The position numbers and the translations under genes are program-made. A stretch of DNA of 64,000 nt from Pedobacter gandavensis (GTDB taxonomy: Bacteria; Bacteroidota; Bacteroidia; Sphingobacteriales; Sphingobacteriaceae), in assembly GCF_014172405.1 (NCBI RefSeq), contig NZ_WNXC01000001.1, forward strand, positions 1,364,001-1,428,000. The letters are read 5' to 3'. Below, piece by piece: positions 19,158-28,249 of the stretch. The first letter of the stretch is position 1; each line of letters opens with the position of its first letter. The notes under the pieces are model-generated. The model ran no database searches, had not been told where the DNA came from, and saw only the letters and a program-made list of their open reading frames with translations.

Positions 19158-19772
19158 ATGAAAAAAGTAAAACTCGAAATTATCGGTTTGTCTTACAGCC
19201 AAACCCAATCAGGCGCTTATGCCCTGGTTCTTGGTGAAGTAAACGGCAGAAGGCGTTTACCGATTATTATCGGTGCGTTTGAAGCACAAGCTATTGCCAT
19301 AGAAATTGAGAAGATGGTCCCAAGCAGACCCCTTACTCACGACCTGTTCAAGACTTTTGCACAGACTTATCATGTACAAATCACAGAGGTACTTATTTAC
19401 AACCTGGTAGAGGGCGTATTTTTTGCCAAACTTATTTGTACGGATGGAGAAACCATCCAGGAAATTGATGCCAGAACATCTGATGCGATTGCATTGGCGG
19501 TTCGTTTCAATGCCACCATTTACACCTACGAATTTATTCTTTCTTCTGCAGGTATTGTCATTGAAGGCAATGACTTCCTTTTCTTAGAAAACATGGAGGG
19601 AATTCCAAAAGAACACAGCTCTGAAGACATGAGCCCTCCCATCCCAGGCTCCAATTACGCCTCACTCAGCACAGAAGAGTTAAATCAGAAACTTCAGGAG
19701 GCCATTGCCGAAGAAGCCTATGAAAAAGCAGCAAGGATTCGGGATGAATTAAACAGAAGAAACTCCGCATAA
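19158..19772 (+). CDS. Bifunctional nuclease family protein with UVR motif
   Basis: A 204-aa protein. The N-terminal bifunctional-nuclease (DUF151) domain spans about 5-135 (LPIIIGAFEAQAIAIEIE, RPLTHDL, DARTSDAIALAVR). A UvrB/UvrC-type helical motif is at about 165-202 (LNQKLQEAIAEEAYEKAARI), as in many Bacteroidetes members. Plant homologues show DNase and RNase activity; the bacterial role is undefined. It sits 46 nt after etfA, likely in the same transcript. Confidence 0.9.
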   Translation: MKKVKLEIIGLSYSQTQSGAYALVLGEVNGRRRLPIIIGAFEAQAIAIEIEKMVPSRPLTHDLFKTFAQTYHVQITEVLIYNLVEGVFFAKLICTDGETIQEIDARTSDAIALAVRFNATIYTYEFILSSAGIVIEGNDFLFLENMEGIPKEHSSEDMSPPIPGSNYASLSTEELNQKLQEAIAEEAYEKAARIRDELNRRNSA

Positions 19773-19875
19773 CTCATTACTACTTATTATTTTAAATATC
19801 TTATCTCAATTTAGAAGAACTATTCAAATTAATTCTATCTTGAAGTATCAATTCAAAAAAAACTAAATTATTATT

Positions 19876-21141
19876 ATGAATGTTAAGTTACGCTTAACTC
19901 TGATGAATTTTTTGCAATTCTTTATCTGGGGTTCATGGCTTATTACGATTGGCGTGTATTGGTTTCAGAATAAAGGATGGTCAGGTGCAGAATTCGGTGT
20001 GATCTTCTCCACCATGGGAATCTCCTCTATCTTTATGCCTGCCCTTGCCGGAATTATTTGCGATCGTTTTGTCAATGCAGAAAAATTATACGGCACATTT
20101 CACATCCTTGGTGCATGTGTGTTGTTTTGCCTGCCTATGGTGACTAACCCAAGCACCTTTTTCTGGGTGATCCTACTCAACATGATCTTTTATATGCCCA
20201 CCCTATCTTTATCGATTACTGTGGCTTATACTGCTTTAAAGAATGCGAAACAGGACGTTGTAAAAGACTATCCTCCCATCAGAATTTGGGGAACAATTGG
20301 TTTTATTGCGGCCTTATGGGTAGTAAGTTTAACCGGAAATGAAGCTTCTTCCAACCAGTTTTACATCGCATCCGGCGTTTCCCTGGCGCTAGGCATCTAT
20401 GCCTTTACCTTACCGAAATGCCCACCATTGGCTAACAAAGTGGAAAGTAAATCTTTCGTAGATGCCTTAGGATTAAGGGCTTTTACCTTATTTAAGCAAA
20501 AGAAATTTGCCACATTCTTCTTATTCTCTATGTTCTTAGGTGCGGCTTTACAGCTCACCAATGCTTATGGAGACACTTACTTACATGATTTCAAGGAAAA
20601 TCCAGCATTCGCTAACCTCCTTGCCGTAAAGTATCCAGCAATTATCATGTCGATTTCTCAAATCTCTGAAACCTTGTTTATCCTGGCAATTCCATTTTTC
20701 TTAAGGAAATTTGGTATTAAATACGTGATGTTGTTTAGTATGCTGGCCTGGGTATTGAGATTCGGTCTTTTTGCCTTTGGCGATCCTGCCGGCGGATTAT
20801 GGATGATCATTTTGTCTTGTATCGTTTACGGAATGGCTTTCGACTTCTTTAACATCTCCGGTTCTTTATTCGTAGAGACCCAGATTGACGAGAAAATCAG
20901 AGGAAGTGCTCAAGGTTTATTCATGATGATGGTGAACGGATTTGGTGCTTTATTTGGCAGTTTCACCAGTGGAATGATCATTGAACATTTCTTTACCGGA
21001 GCAAATCAAAGTAAAGACTGGCACGGCATCTGGCTAACCTTTGCTGCTTACACACTGCTATTGGCAATTACCTTCCCTTTCATCTTCAAATACAAGCACA
21101 ACAAAGCGGAGTTAAATGCGATTAACGCAATGAACCACTAA
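19876..21141 (+). CDS. Nucleoside transporter, NupG/XapB-like MFS
   Basis: A 421-aa MFS protein with about 12 hydrophobic segments. The N terminus LMNFLQFFIWGSWLITIGVY and the GTIGFIAALW segment are typical of the nucleoside:H+ symporter family. It likely imports nucleosides across the inner membrane; exact substrates cannot be read from sequence. The DUF3667 gene begins 37 nt downstream. Confidence 0.88.
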   Translation: MNVKLRLTLMNFLQFFIWGSWLITIGVYWFQNKGWSGAEFGVIFSTMGISSIFMPALAGIICDRFVNAEKLYGTFHILGACVLFCLPMVTNPSTFFWVILLNMIFYMPTLSLSITVAYTALKNAKQDVVKDYPPIRIWGTIGFIAALWVVSLTGNEASSNQFYIASGVSLALGIYAFTLPKCPPLANKVESKSFVDALGLRAFTLFKQKKFATFFLFSMFLGAALQLTNAYGDTYLHDFKENPAFANLLAVKYPAIIMSISQISETLFILAIPFFLRKFGIKYVMLFSMLAWVLRFGLFAFGDPAGGLWMIILSCIVYGMAFDFFNISGSLFVETQIDEKIRGSAQGLFMMMVNGFGALFGSFTSGMIIEHFFTGANQSKDWHGIWLTFAAYTLLLAITFPFIFKYKHNKAELNAINAMNH

Positions 21142-21178
21142 AAAACCAACCGAACCAACCAACAACCTAATAAACTAT

Positions 21179-22219
21179 ATGTCTGGTAAATACCGTAAAG
21201 AGAAGGACTGCTTAAACTGCGGTCATGAAGTAGAAGCGCATTTCTGCTCCTACTGCGGACAAGAAAATATCATCGTTAAAGAAGATGCACTACATATGGT
21301 AGTGCATGCTGTATCCGATTATTTCCATTTTGAATCCAAGTTTTTTGGGACAATTAAACCCTTGTTATTCCAACCGGGGGTATTGACACAAAAATATGTA
21401 GAAGGTAAGAGAGCTTCCTATTTACATCCCATTAAGCTCTATATTTTCATCAGCATTGTTTTCTTTTTGGTTGCCCTAAGTGGTAACAAGAAGAACGAAA
21501 CAGAAACTAAAAAAGAAAGTACCACCATACAGAAGGGTAAGTCAAACTCACAATTAGATACCTCAGAAAAGGAATCCTCAGATTTTGTTGGGCCAAACAT
21601 TCTTGAAACCATTAAAAAAAATAAAGACAAAGCAAAAAGACAAGCTGACTCAGGCGGTACTGGTAGTAATAACATCATCTCAATCGGCCCTGTTGTGGAC
21701 AGTACCATCGCAGCCTATGAGAAAAGGCAAAGCGGTTTACCGGAGGAAAAACGTGATGGCTTTATCAAGGCAGTAATCCAGAAAAAGAACATTGAATTAA
21801 TGCACACTAAAGATTCATCAGAAAAGCTGGAAGAAAGTCTGTTGCACAACGTCCCGAAAATGATGTTTCTCCTACTTCCTCTTTTTGCACTGATACTTAA
21901 AATTGTCTATTTCAATAAAAAGAAATACTATTTTGAGCATTTAATTTACGCTTTCCATATTCATTCGGCAATATTTCTAATCGTGCTGATCAGTACACTG
22001 ATTACCTGGCTTGGGGGGTATTTTTACGACATTAGTGAACTGATGTTTACCCTTAGCTTCTTTTGGATCACCTGGTACATCTATAAGTCTTTGCGGACTT
22101 TCTATGGCAACAGCAGATGGGTAACTATATTAAAGTATTTCCTGTTAATCGTTTGTTATAGCATTGTGATGGTGTTAACCTTGATATTAGGTGCTTCTGC
22201 ATCTATCTTTATGTTATAA
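21179..22219 (+). CDS. DUF3667 membrane protein with N-terminal zinc ribbon
   Basis: A 346-aa protein. A CxxC...CxxC zinc ribbon (C11, C14, C23, C26) opens the protein, followed by the DUF3667 core (FFGTIKPLLFQPGVLTQKYV, RASYLHPIKLYIFISI). A charged linker leads to three or four C-terminal transmembrane helices. The family is widespread in Bacteroidetes with no known function. A strong terminator follows. Confidence 0.85.
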   Translation: MSGKYRKEKDCLNCGHEVEAHFCSYCGQENIIVKEDALHMVVHAVSDYFHFESKFFGTIKPLLFQPGVLTQKYVEGKRASYLHPIKLYIFISIVFFLVALSGNKKNETETKKESTTIQKGKSNSQLDTSEKESSDFVGPNILETIKKNKDKAKRQADSGGTGSNNIISIGPVVDSTIAAYEKRQSGLPEEKRDGFIKAVIQKKNIELMHTKDSSEKLEESLLHNVPKMMFLLLPLFALILKIVYFNKKKYYFEHLIYAFHIHSAIFLIVLISTLITWLGGYFYDISELMFTLSFFWITWYIYKSLRTFYGNSRWVTILKYFLLIVCYSIVMVLTLILGASASIFML

Positions 22220-22228
22220 ACAAAAAAG

Positions 22229-22284
22229 TAACCACATAAAAAAACCGCTTCGTCAAATGACGAAGCGGTTTTTTTATGTGGTTA
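22229..22284. terminator. Strong bidirectional terminator between DUF3667 gene and gltA
   Basis: A perfect 26-bp stem (22229-22254 with 22259-22284) with an AAAT loop. It contains A7 and T7 flanking a GC-rich core (CCGCTTCGTC), so it can act for both convergent genes. Confidence 0.92.
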
Positions 22285-22291
22285 TATTGAA

Positions 22292-23578
22292 TTAACGCTT
22301 ATCTAAAGGCACAAACTCTCTGTTGGTATGTCCAACATACACCTGACGTGGGCGACCGATTGGTTCTTTATTTTCATGCATTTCTTTCCATTGTGCAATC
22401 CATCCTGGTAAACGACCTAAAGCAAACAACACAGTGAACATATCTGTAGGGAAACCTAAGGCTCTGTAAATGATTCCAGAATAGAAATCTACGTTTGGAT
22501 AAAGCTTACGCTCTACGAAGTAAGGATCGCTTAATGCAGCTTCTTCCAGTTTCTTAGCAATCTCCAATACCGGATCATTGATGCCTAATTTTTCCAGAAT
22601 ATCATCACAAGCTTTTTTAATGATTTTTGCTCTTGGATCGAAGTTTTTATAAACTCTATGTCCGAAGCCCATCATACGGAAAGGATCGTTTTTATCTTTT
22701 GCTTTGTTGATCCATTTTTCAGTATCACCACCATCTTCTTTAATGCGTTCCAGCATTTCGATTACTGCCTGGTTAGCACCACCATGAAGTGGACCCCATA
22801 AAGCAGCGATTCCTGCAGAAACTGAAGCATAAAGGTTACAGTCTGATGAACCTACCATTCTTACTGTCGATGCAGAGCAGTTTTGCTCATGATCAGCATG
22901 TAAGATCAATAAAGTATTCATTGCACTAACTACTACCGGATCAATATCAATTTCTTCTGTACGCTGACCGAAGATCATGTTTAAGAAATTGCTAACGTAG
23001 TCGTATTTATTTTTTGGATAGATCAGTGGGTGACCTAAAGATTTTTTATAGATGAAAGATACAATCGTTGGGAACTTAGCCAGCAATTTAATCATGGTCA
23101 GATCCATGGTTTCTGGCGAAGAGTTTGCATTTAAAGACTCCGGATAGAAAGTAGACAATGAGCATACCAATGAAGCCAGTTGCGCCATCGGATGTGATTT
23201 AGAAGGATAACCATCTAAAAACTTCTTCATGTCTTCATGAATCAGCGTATGACGGCTGATCGAAACCTGAAAATCAGACAATTGCTCAGTTGTAGGTAAA
23301 TCGCCATATATAAGCAGGTATGCTACTTCTAAAAAGGTAGATTTTTCCGCTAGTTCTTCAATTGAATAACCACGGTATTTTAAAATCCCTTTTTCTCCGT
23401 CTAAAAAGGTAATTGCACTTTTCGTGGATCCGGTGTTTTTGTAACCAAAGTCTAAGGTAATGTGACCGGTTAAATCTCTAAGTTTCGAAATATCTATAGA
23501 CTTCTCCCCTTCGGTACCGGTAATAACGGGAAATTCATAGACTTTTCCGTCAATCTTAATTTCTGCAATATCTGACAT
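22292..23578 (-). CDS. gltA: Citrate synthase
   Basis: A 428-aa hexameric-type citrate synthase condensing oxaloacetate and acetyl-CoA. Conserved regions: ITFLDGEKGILKYRGY, HADHEQNCSASTVRM, WGPLHGGANQAVIEML and MGFGHRVYKNFDPR, which hold the catalytic His and Asp residues, then PNVDFYSGIIY. A minus-strand -7 element lies 26 nt upstream. It is a monocistronic unit ended by the shared 26-bp terminator. Confidence 0.97.
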   Translation of the reverse strand: MSDIAEIKIDGKVYEFPVITGTEGEKSIDISKLRDLTGHITLDFGYKNTGSTKSAITFLDGEKGILKYRGYSIEELAEKSTFLEVAYLLIYGDLPTTEQLSDFQVSISRHTLIHEDMKKFLDGYPSKSHPMAQLASLVCSLSTFYPESLNANSSPETMDLTMIKLLAKFPTIVSFIYKKSLGHPLIYPKNKYDYVSNFLNMIFGQRTEEIDIDPVVVSAMNTLLILHADHEQNCSASTVRMVGSSDCNLYASVSAGIAALWGPLHGGANQAVIEMLERIKEDGGDTEKWINKAKDKNDPFRMMGFGHRVYKNFDPRAKIIKKACDDILEKLGINDPVLEIAKKLEEAALSDPYFVERKLYPNVDFYSGIIYRALGFPTDMFTVLFALGRLPGWIAQWKEMHENKEPIGRPRQVYVGHTNREFVPLDKR

Positions 23579-23603
23579 ATATATATCTTAAATTTATAAT
23601 AAA

Positions 23604-23611
23604 CAAAATTA
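23604..23611 (-). promoter_or_regulatory. -7 element for gltA
   Basis: On the minus strand this reads TAATTTTG, a TAnnTTTG match 25-26 nt before the gltA ATG. Confidence 0.5.
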
Positions 23612-23703
23612 GCTAATCCATATTGATTAGCATTTGATCAGCGCTAACAAAGCTGTTAAATAATTATTAAATGTGAGTCAAGGGTAAGTAAGAATCTGTG
23701 AAA

Positions 23704-24252
23704 TTACTTCGCTGCCTTAATTTCTTCCACAACACGACCACACTCCATCATTTCATCTCCATAATATGGATTCTGAATTTTCTTTTCTGAAGACAACCAG
23801 TCGCCACCATCGCCTTTATTGGCCATTGGGCAATGTTGTACATAGATCGTACCTGTTTCCACAGCTGCATGTTTGAATAAGGCAATCAGGTCTGCACTTA
23901 ACGCAGTAAAGTCTTTTCTTTGTGCGGCGATATCTTTTGCTGTAGCCATTTTCTCTGCAGTAACCGCAGTACTTTCACAACCCTTCTCAGCGGCAAGATT
24001 TACTTTCAATTCCGCAGCCGCTTTTTTAGCGTCTTCAAATTTAGAGTTGACCAAAGCATCTTTTAAAGTAAGGTATCCGTTATAAATGGACTGTACATTT
24101 GCGTCCTTCAATTTTACGCTTGCCGGTGTTGCGGGATCAGCCACCGTTGCAGCCGTAGAATCAGCCGTAGCACTTAAAGCTACTTTTTGATTCGTGTTGC
24201 TGGTACAAGATGTAGCGATCATAATTGCCGCTACAGCGAAGTATCTTTTCAT
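23704..24252 (-). CDS. DUF3347 lipoprotein
   Basis: A 182-aa protein with a lipoprotein signal (MKRYFAVAAIMIATSC, lipid Cys at 16). The C-terminal half has the DUF3347 pattern: YVQHCPMANKGDGGDWLS and IQNPYYGDEMMECG, with His, Met and Cys that could bind metal. DUF3347 is also found in CusB-like copper efflux proteins, so a copper-related periplasmic role is possible but unproven. Confidence 0.8.
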   Translation of the reverse strand: MKRYFAVAAIMIATSCTSNTNQKVALSATADSTAATVADPATPASVKLKDANVQSIYNGYLTLKDALVNSKFEDAKKAAAELKVNLAAEKGCESTAVTAEKMATAKDIAAQRKDFTALSADLIALFKHAAVETGTIYVQHCPMANKGDGGDWLSSEKKIQNPYYGDEMMECGRVVEEIKAAK

Positions 24253-24332
24253 ATAAGTTTTTTTGTTTTTATGAATAACAGATCTATGATATTCTGTTTT
24301 TTGGTTAAATTACAGTTTTAATTTTAAATAAA

Positions 24333-24362
24333 TAAAAAAGCCCCTTAAAAAAACAGGGGCTT
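24333..24362 (-). terminator. Terminator for the small outer-membrane gene
   Basis: AAGCCCCT and AGGGGCTT form an 8-bp stem with a 9-nt A-rich loop; the minus strand continues with six T. Confidence 0.75.
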
Positions 24363-24386
24363 AGTGTAATTAAGTCTTTTTCAGAC

Positions 24387-24890
24387 CTATAATTTAAAAC
24401 CATAAGCCACACGTAAGGCGACTTGGCCAGTATTAAAACCACGCTTTGGTAAACCTTCATATTTCACACCCAAGTCCAAACCACTGCTCCAAGCGTAGCC
24501 AATAGCAGGAGAATAAAGAAATGAAGTCCCGGAATTCTTGGTCACCCCAAAGGCTGCCCCAAGTTCTCCCATCCCATACAACCCAGATCCACTTGGATCA
24601 AAAAACACTTTCAAACCTGCTTTCAATGGGATATATCCATAATCAGGCACATCAATACCATTTTTGTTTTCACCAATAAAATGCGTGTATCCTGTGGTGA
24701 TTGGAACCGAAACTTGTTTGGAAACATCAAATTGCATTCTCGCATCTGCACCTATGGCAAAGCTATAGCCATCTGTAGTAGGAACACCTAAATTAACACC
24801 TACACCAAGTTTCTGCGCATTCACATTCGTACTCAATAATAAAGCCACAGCAGCTGCTGCCGAGGCTATAAAGGTGGTAGATTTTTTCAT
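24387..24890 (-). CDS. Small outer-membrane beta-barrel-type protein
   Basis: A 167-aa protein with a signal peptide ending ALLLSTNVNAQ. The mature part alternates hydrophobic and polar residues (LGVGVNLGVPTTDGYSFAIG, GVTKNSGTSFLYSPAIGYAW) and ends in GQVALRVAYGFKL, with an aromatic penultimate strand and a charged-hydrophobic end, typical of an 8-stranded barrel. Function unknown. Confidence 0.7.
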   Translation of the reverse strand: MKKSTTFIASAAAAVALLLSTNVNAQKLGVGVNLGVPTTDGYSFAIGADARMQFDVSKQVSVPITTGYTHFIGENKNGIDVPDYGYIPLKAGLKVFFDPSGSGLYGMGELGAAFGVTKNSGTSFLYSPAIGYAWSSGLDLGVKYEGLPKRGFNTGQVALRVAYGFKL

Positions 24891-24952
24891 GTTGTAATTT
24901 CGTTGATATACACAGACATTTACAAAATGTATGCCACCAGAAATATTTTTTT

Positions 24953-25885
24953 TTAAAAAGACAAATCCTGCTGGTAAGCGGTCATTACTTTTCCATATAA
25001 ATCCGCTTCATTTTCTGTGGCATCAAACCAATGAATCTTCAGCCCATCTTTCTCCATTTTCCTAAAAAAAGTCATCTGGCGCTTCGAAAACTGGCATATT
25101 GCCGTTCCAAGACGTACTTTTAGTGTTTCATAATCCAATTCACCATCCAGGTAAGCGATGATAAACTTGTACTCCAATCCGTAAAAAATTAAAATTTCCC
25201 GATCCACTCCCATTTCCAGCAGCATTTTCACCTCTTCGATCATGCCAGCTTTGAACCTGGCTTCCATTCTGGTCAGGATTTTTTCCCTGCGCAGCGCGAC
25301 ATCAATTTGCAATCCGACAATAAAAGGAGTTATTAAAGGCCTTTTTACCGGATTAAAATCATGGTGTTGCAAGTAATCTGCAATCTCAAGGGCACGAATC
25401 AGTCGTTTGTGAGAAGAAAGGTCGGCATGGGCTACGATAGCTTTCGGATAATTCAACAGCATGGCGCTCAACTCCTCTTTTTGCTTAGGTAGCAACTCCG
25501 CTCTTAGCCGCTCATTTACTGGGATCGCCGTATACTCCTGCGCTTGCAGGATGCTGTGCATGTACATGCCTGTACCACCACAAAGAATAGGCAATACTCT
25601 TTTCGCAGTAAGTGCTTCAAAAGTCCGGTAAAAATCTTCTTTAAACTCGTTTACGTTGTATTTATCTCCTGCCTCTTTAATATTGATCAGGTGATAAGGA
25701 ATATCTTTTCCATTGACATGGTACTCTTGAAGGTCCTTTCCGGTACCGATGTCCATATTTCTGAAAACTTGCCTGCTATCGGCACTAATAATCTCCGCAT
25801 GAAGTGCTTCCGCGAGCTTTACCGCAAGCTTCGTTTTTCCGGAGGCCGTAGGCCCTAGTATGACCAGTAGTGGGTTCTGCTCCAT
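24953..25885 (-). CDS. miaA: tRNA dimethylallyltransferase
   Basis: A 310-aa MiaA adding a dimethylallyl group to A37 of tRNAs reading UNN codons. P-loop at 11-18 (GPTASGKT), DSRQVFRNMDIGTGK, LCGGTGMYM and RLIRALEI are present, and the protein ends with the tRNA-binding FSKRQMTFFRK region. Its start directly abuts the stop of the upstream gene, so the two are co-translated. Confidence 0.95.
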   Translation of the reverse strand: MEQNPLLVILGPTASGKTKLAVKLAEALHAEIISADSRQVFRNMDIGTGKDLQEYHVNGKDIPYHLINIKEAGDKYNVNEFKEDFYRTFEALTAKRVLPILCGGTGMYMHSILQAQEYTAIPVNERLRAELLPKQKEELSAMLLNYPKAIVAHADLSSHKRLIRALEIADYLQHHDFNPVKRPLITPFIVGLQIDVALRREKILTRMEARFKAGMIEEVKMLLEMGVDREILIFYGLEYKFIIAYLDGELDYETLKVRLGTAICQFSKRQMTFFRKMEKDGLKIHWFDATENEADLYGKVMTAYQQDLSF

Positions 25886-26728
25886 TTACAAGTATAAAAT
25901 GTATTTTAAATTCCCTGTATTGAACACAGGAAGATAATGCTGTGCGATTAAAAATTGTTGTTGTTCGGTTTCCTCCAGAATCTTCAATTCCTCCTGCAAC
26001 GTTGCAGGCAATCGAAGCAAAGTTTTCCGGTTGTAATCCTTTAAATCCAGCCATAAGGCCAAAGGTTCTGTTGCATTGACCAGTTCAAAGCCAGAAGAAG
26101 CGTAGGCATTGCCCAGCGACCAGTCTCTGTCTGCATAACTCATCAGGTCATTGGGTTGGACCAGGGTAATGAAATGTTTGAGCAGTTTGCTAAAACCACC
26201 AGTCACCGTAAAACCAATCTGACTCGCGAAGCGAACCAATTCGTAGGAACGGTAATCTACTGCAATACGCGTCATCGGCCTGGCGGCACTAAATAACGCA
26301 ACTGCTACAATTTCCTCCCCAATCAGCAATGCGAATTTATATTTTGTTTTTGCAGAACCCTGTAAATGATGGTTCAAGAGAAACTCATCAGCCTGCAGCT
26401 GGGTTATGGCTATGATTTTGCCTTTACGACCATGGAGCGTTTTATTCCGACCCAGGATAGAGGCTATTCTGCCCAATACCTGTTCCCTGCGACTGTGCCA
26501 AATATCTTCCCATAAATGAACCAGATAGCAGCTTTGCTCTTGATAAGTCTTTTGTAGCGCGATGAAATCGGCAGGACTCCCCCCATCTCTTAAGGACACC
26601 AAATGTATGGCTACCTGCTGCTGATCCAGAAAGACCAGCTCATTCCCCTCTATTTCAGTAAAGGCAATGCCCTTATCCGTTAATGCGGTAATAAAATCTA
26701 ATTGCCAAACTGGTCTTAATCTACCCAA
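25886..26728 (-). CDS. GNAT/Mom-like protein of unknown function
   Basis: A 280-aa protein I cannot name firmly. The C-terminal half (about 140-240) reads FLLNHHLQGSAKTKYKFAL, then IVAVALFSAARP, YELVRFASQIGFTVTGGFSKLL, YADRDWSLGNAYASSGFE. This order resembles GNAT-fold Mom-like proteins found in phages and accessory loci. The N-terminal 100 aa look like a degraded or divergent nuclease-type or recognition domain. The start is a TTG overlapping the upstream gene by 13 bp; no ATG is available. It abuts miaA, suggesting a shared transcript. Confidence 0.6.
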   Translation of the reverse strand: MGRLRPVWQLDFITALTDKGIAFTEIEGNELVFLDQQQVAIHLVSLRDGGSPADFIALQKTYQEQSCYLVHLWEDIWHSRREQVLGRIASILGRNKTLHGRKGKIIAITQLQADEFLLNHHLQGSAKTKYKFALLIGEEIVAVALFSAARPMTRIAVDYRSYELVRFASQIGFTVTGGFSKLLKHFITLVQPNDLMSYADRDWSLGNAYASSGFELVNATEPLALWLDLKDYNRKTLLRLPATLQEELKILEETEQQQFLIAQHYLPVFNTGNLKYILYL

Positions 26729-27096
26729 CCCTTTTCTTTATATAATTTGAATCCTTCTGCCAAGGCGCTTTCAATCATCGAAAGCAGCTCAAAATCCAGT
26801 TTTTTGATATGGAAACAAGACTTCCCTTTTAAATGCTTCAATAGTTTAGGATCAAAAGTAGTTTTCATTTCTGGTTCTACATATATCGGCATAAAATAAA
26901 AACCAACATAACCCTTTGCAATGACCACACTGCCGAAAAACCACCCTAATCTCTTCTTACCATCAACCTGCACCTCTTTTTCGGTCCACAATTCATAGGC
27001 AGTTTCACTATTCACCCTGTCGTTGAAACCCAGAGCTTCATATTGTTGCATGGTTGCTCTAATCGTTTGAAAAATTTCTACAAAATCAGTTTTCAT
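26716..27096 (-). CDS. DUF1801-like protein
   Basis: A 126-aa soluble protein. WFFGSVVIAKGYVGFYFMPI, then LKHLKGKSCFHIKK and a C-terminal FKLYKEKGWVD resemble the YdhG/DUF1801 family, whose members include a putative iron chaperone. No metal ligands are obvious. First gene of the minus-strand run with the Mom-like gene and miaA, overlapping the next by 13 bp. Confidence 0.65.
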   Translation of the reverse strand: MKTDFVEIFQTIRATMQQYEALGFNDRVNSETAYELWTEKEVQVDGKKRLGWFFGSVVIAKGYVGFYFMPIYVEPEMKTTFDPKLLKHLKGKSCFHIKKLDFELLSMIESALAEGFKLYKEKGWVD

Positions 27097-27142
27097 GATT
27101 ATCAGTTTTATAGGGTAACATGATTTAACCAGATATTGTTTC

Positions 27143-28234
27143 CTAATCCAGATACCATCTTTTCACAGGATACTCCTGATCTAATACAATAGCCTCTCCT
27201 AACATTGGAGTGGTAATCTTCAGGTTCATTTCTTCGGCCTTTTTTACCGCTCTGATTACCGGTTCATTCCAATCGTGCAAAGCCAGGGTAAATTTCCCCC
27301 AATGCACAGGCAACAATACTTTTGCCTTTAAATCTATTGCCGCCTGAACCGTTTGTTCCGGAAACATGTGAATGAGTGGCCAATTCACATTGTACTGCCC
27401 ACATTCCAAAATCGCGAGGTCAAATGGACCGTAGCTTTCTCCATCTTGTTTAAAATGGGTATCATAACCGGAATCACCACCTAGATAAAGCTTATGATTT
27501 GGCGTTTGAAGTATAAAAGCCGACCATAAGCTTTGGTTTCTTTTGAAAAGCCGACCGGTAAAATGTCTGGCAGATCTGGCTAAAAATTTCAGGCCATCTT
27601 TTTCTACAGTTTCTCCCCAAGCCAGTTCTGTAATTTTATCGGCAGGAATTCCCCATCGCTCCAAATGGGCACCGGCACCTAAAGAAGTTACAAAATGCTT
27701 CGTTTTATCTTTCAATCTGAGGATGGTTTGATGATCCATATGGTCATAATGATCATGCGTAATCAATACGATATCTAAAGCTGGAAAATCTTCTGTCTTT
27801 ACAAAATCCGTCCCCTCATAATTCTTATTTCCTAAAAAAGAGAATGGCGAAGTGCGTGGCGAAAATACCGGGTCTACCAGAACATGAAGTCCATCTACTT
27901 GCAATAAGTAAGAAGAGTGGCCAAACCAGATCACTTTAAGCCCACTTAATTTAGAAAAATCAGGTTTCACATGAGGGAGCGCCTTTTTTGGGCTTGAATT
28001 TTCATTCCCCTTGATCATGGCGATCACCATATCCAAATAACTCACTTCATCTGGTTTCATGGGCGTTGGCGATTTATTCTCCAAGGCACCATTTTTATAA
28101 TTTGGCAACGCTTTGATGCGCTCCAGTCGTGTCCCTTCCGACAAGCTGCCGAACACTGGCAAACTCATCACCCAAAAGGCAAAACCACTGATTAACACGA
28201 TCAGCACTAATATAATATACATAAACTTCTTCAT
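27143..28234 (-). CDS. Membrane-anchored MBL-fold hydrolase (NAPE-PLD/UlaG-like)
   Basis: A 363-aa protein with an N-terminal hydrophobic anchor (residues 4-24). The metallo-beta-lactamase metal motif THDHYDHMD is at 159-167. WFGHSSYLLQVDGLHVLVDP, YLGGDSGYDTHF and LLPVHWGKFTLALH match the N-acyl-phosphatidylethanolamine phospholipase D-like branch. A lipid or small-ester hydrolase at the inner membrane is likely; substrate unknown. topB ends 15 nt upstream on the same strand. Confidence 0.88.
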   Translation of the reverse strand: MKKFMYIILVLIVLISGFAFWVMSLPVFGSLSEGTRLERIKALPNYKNGALENKSPTPMKPDEVSYLDMVIAMIKGNENSSPKKALPHVKPDFSKLSGLKVIWFGHSSYLLQVDGLHVLVDPVFSPRTSPFSFLGNKNYEGTDFVKTEDFPALDIVLITHDHYDHMDHQTILRLKDKTKHFVTSLGAGAHLERWGIPADKITELAWGETVEKDGLKFLARSARHFTGRLFKRNQSLWSAFILQTPNHKLYLGGDSGYDTHFKQDGESYGPFDLAILECGQYNVNWPLIHMFPEQTVQAAIDLKAKVLLPVHWGKFTLALHDWNEPVIRAVKKAEEMNLKITTPMLGEAIVLDQEYPVKRWYLD

Positions 28235-28249
28235 TTAATTCCTTGCTTT

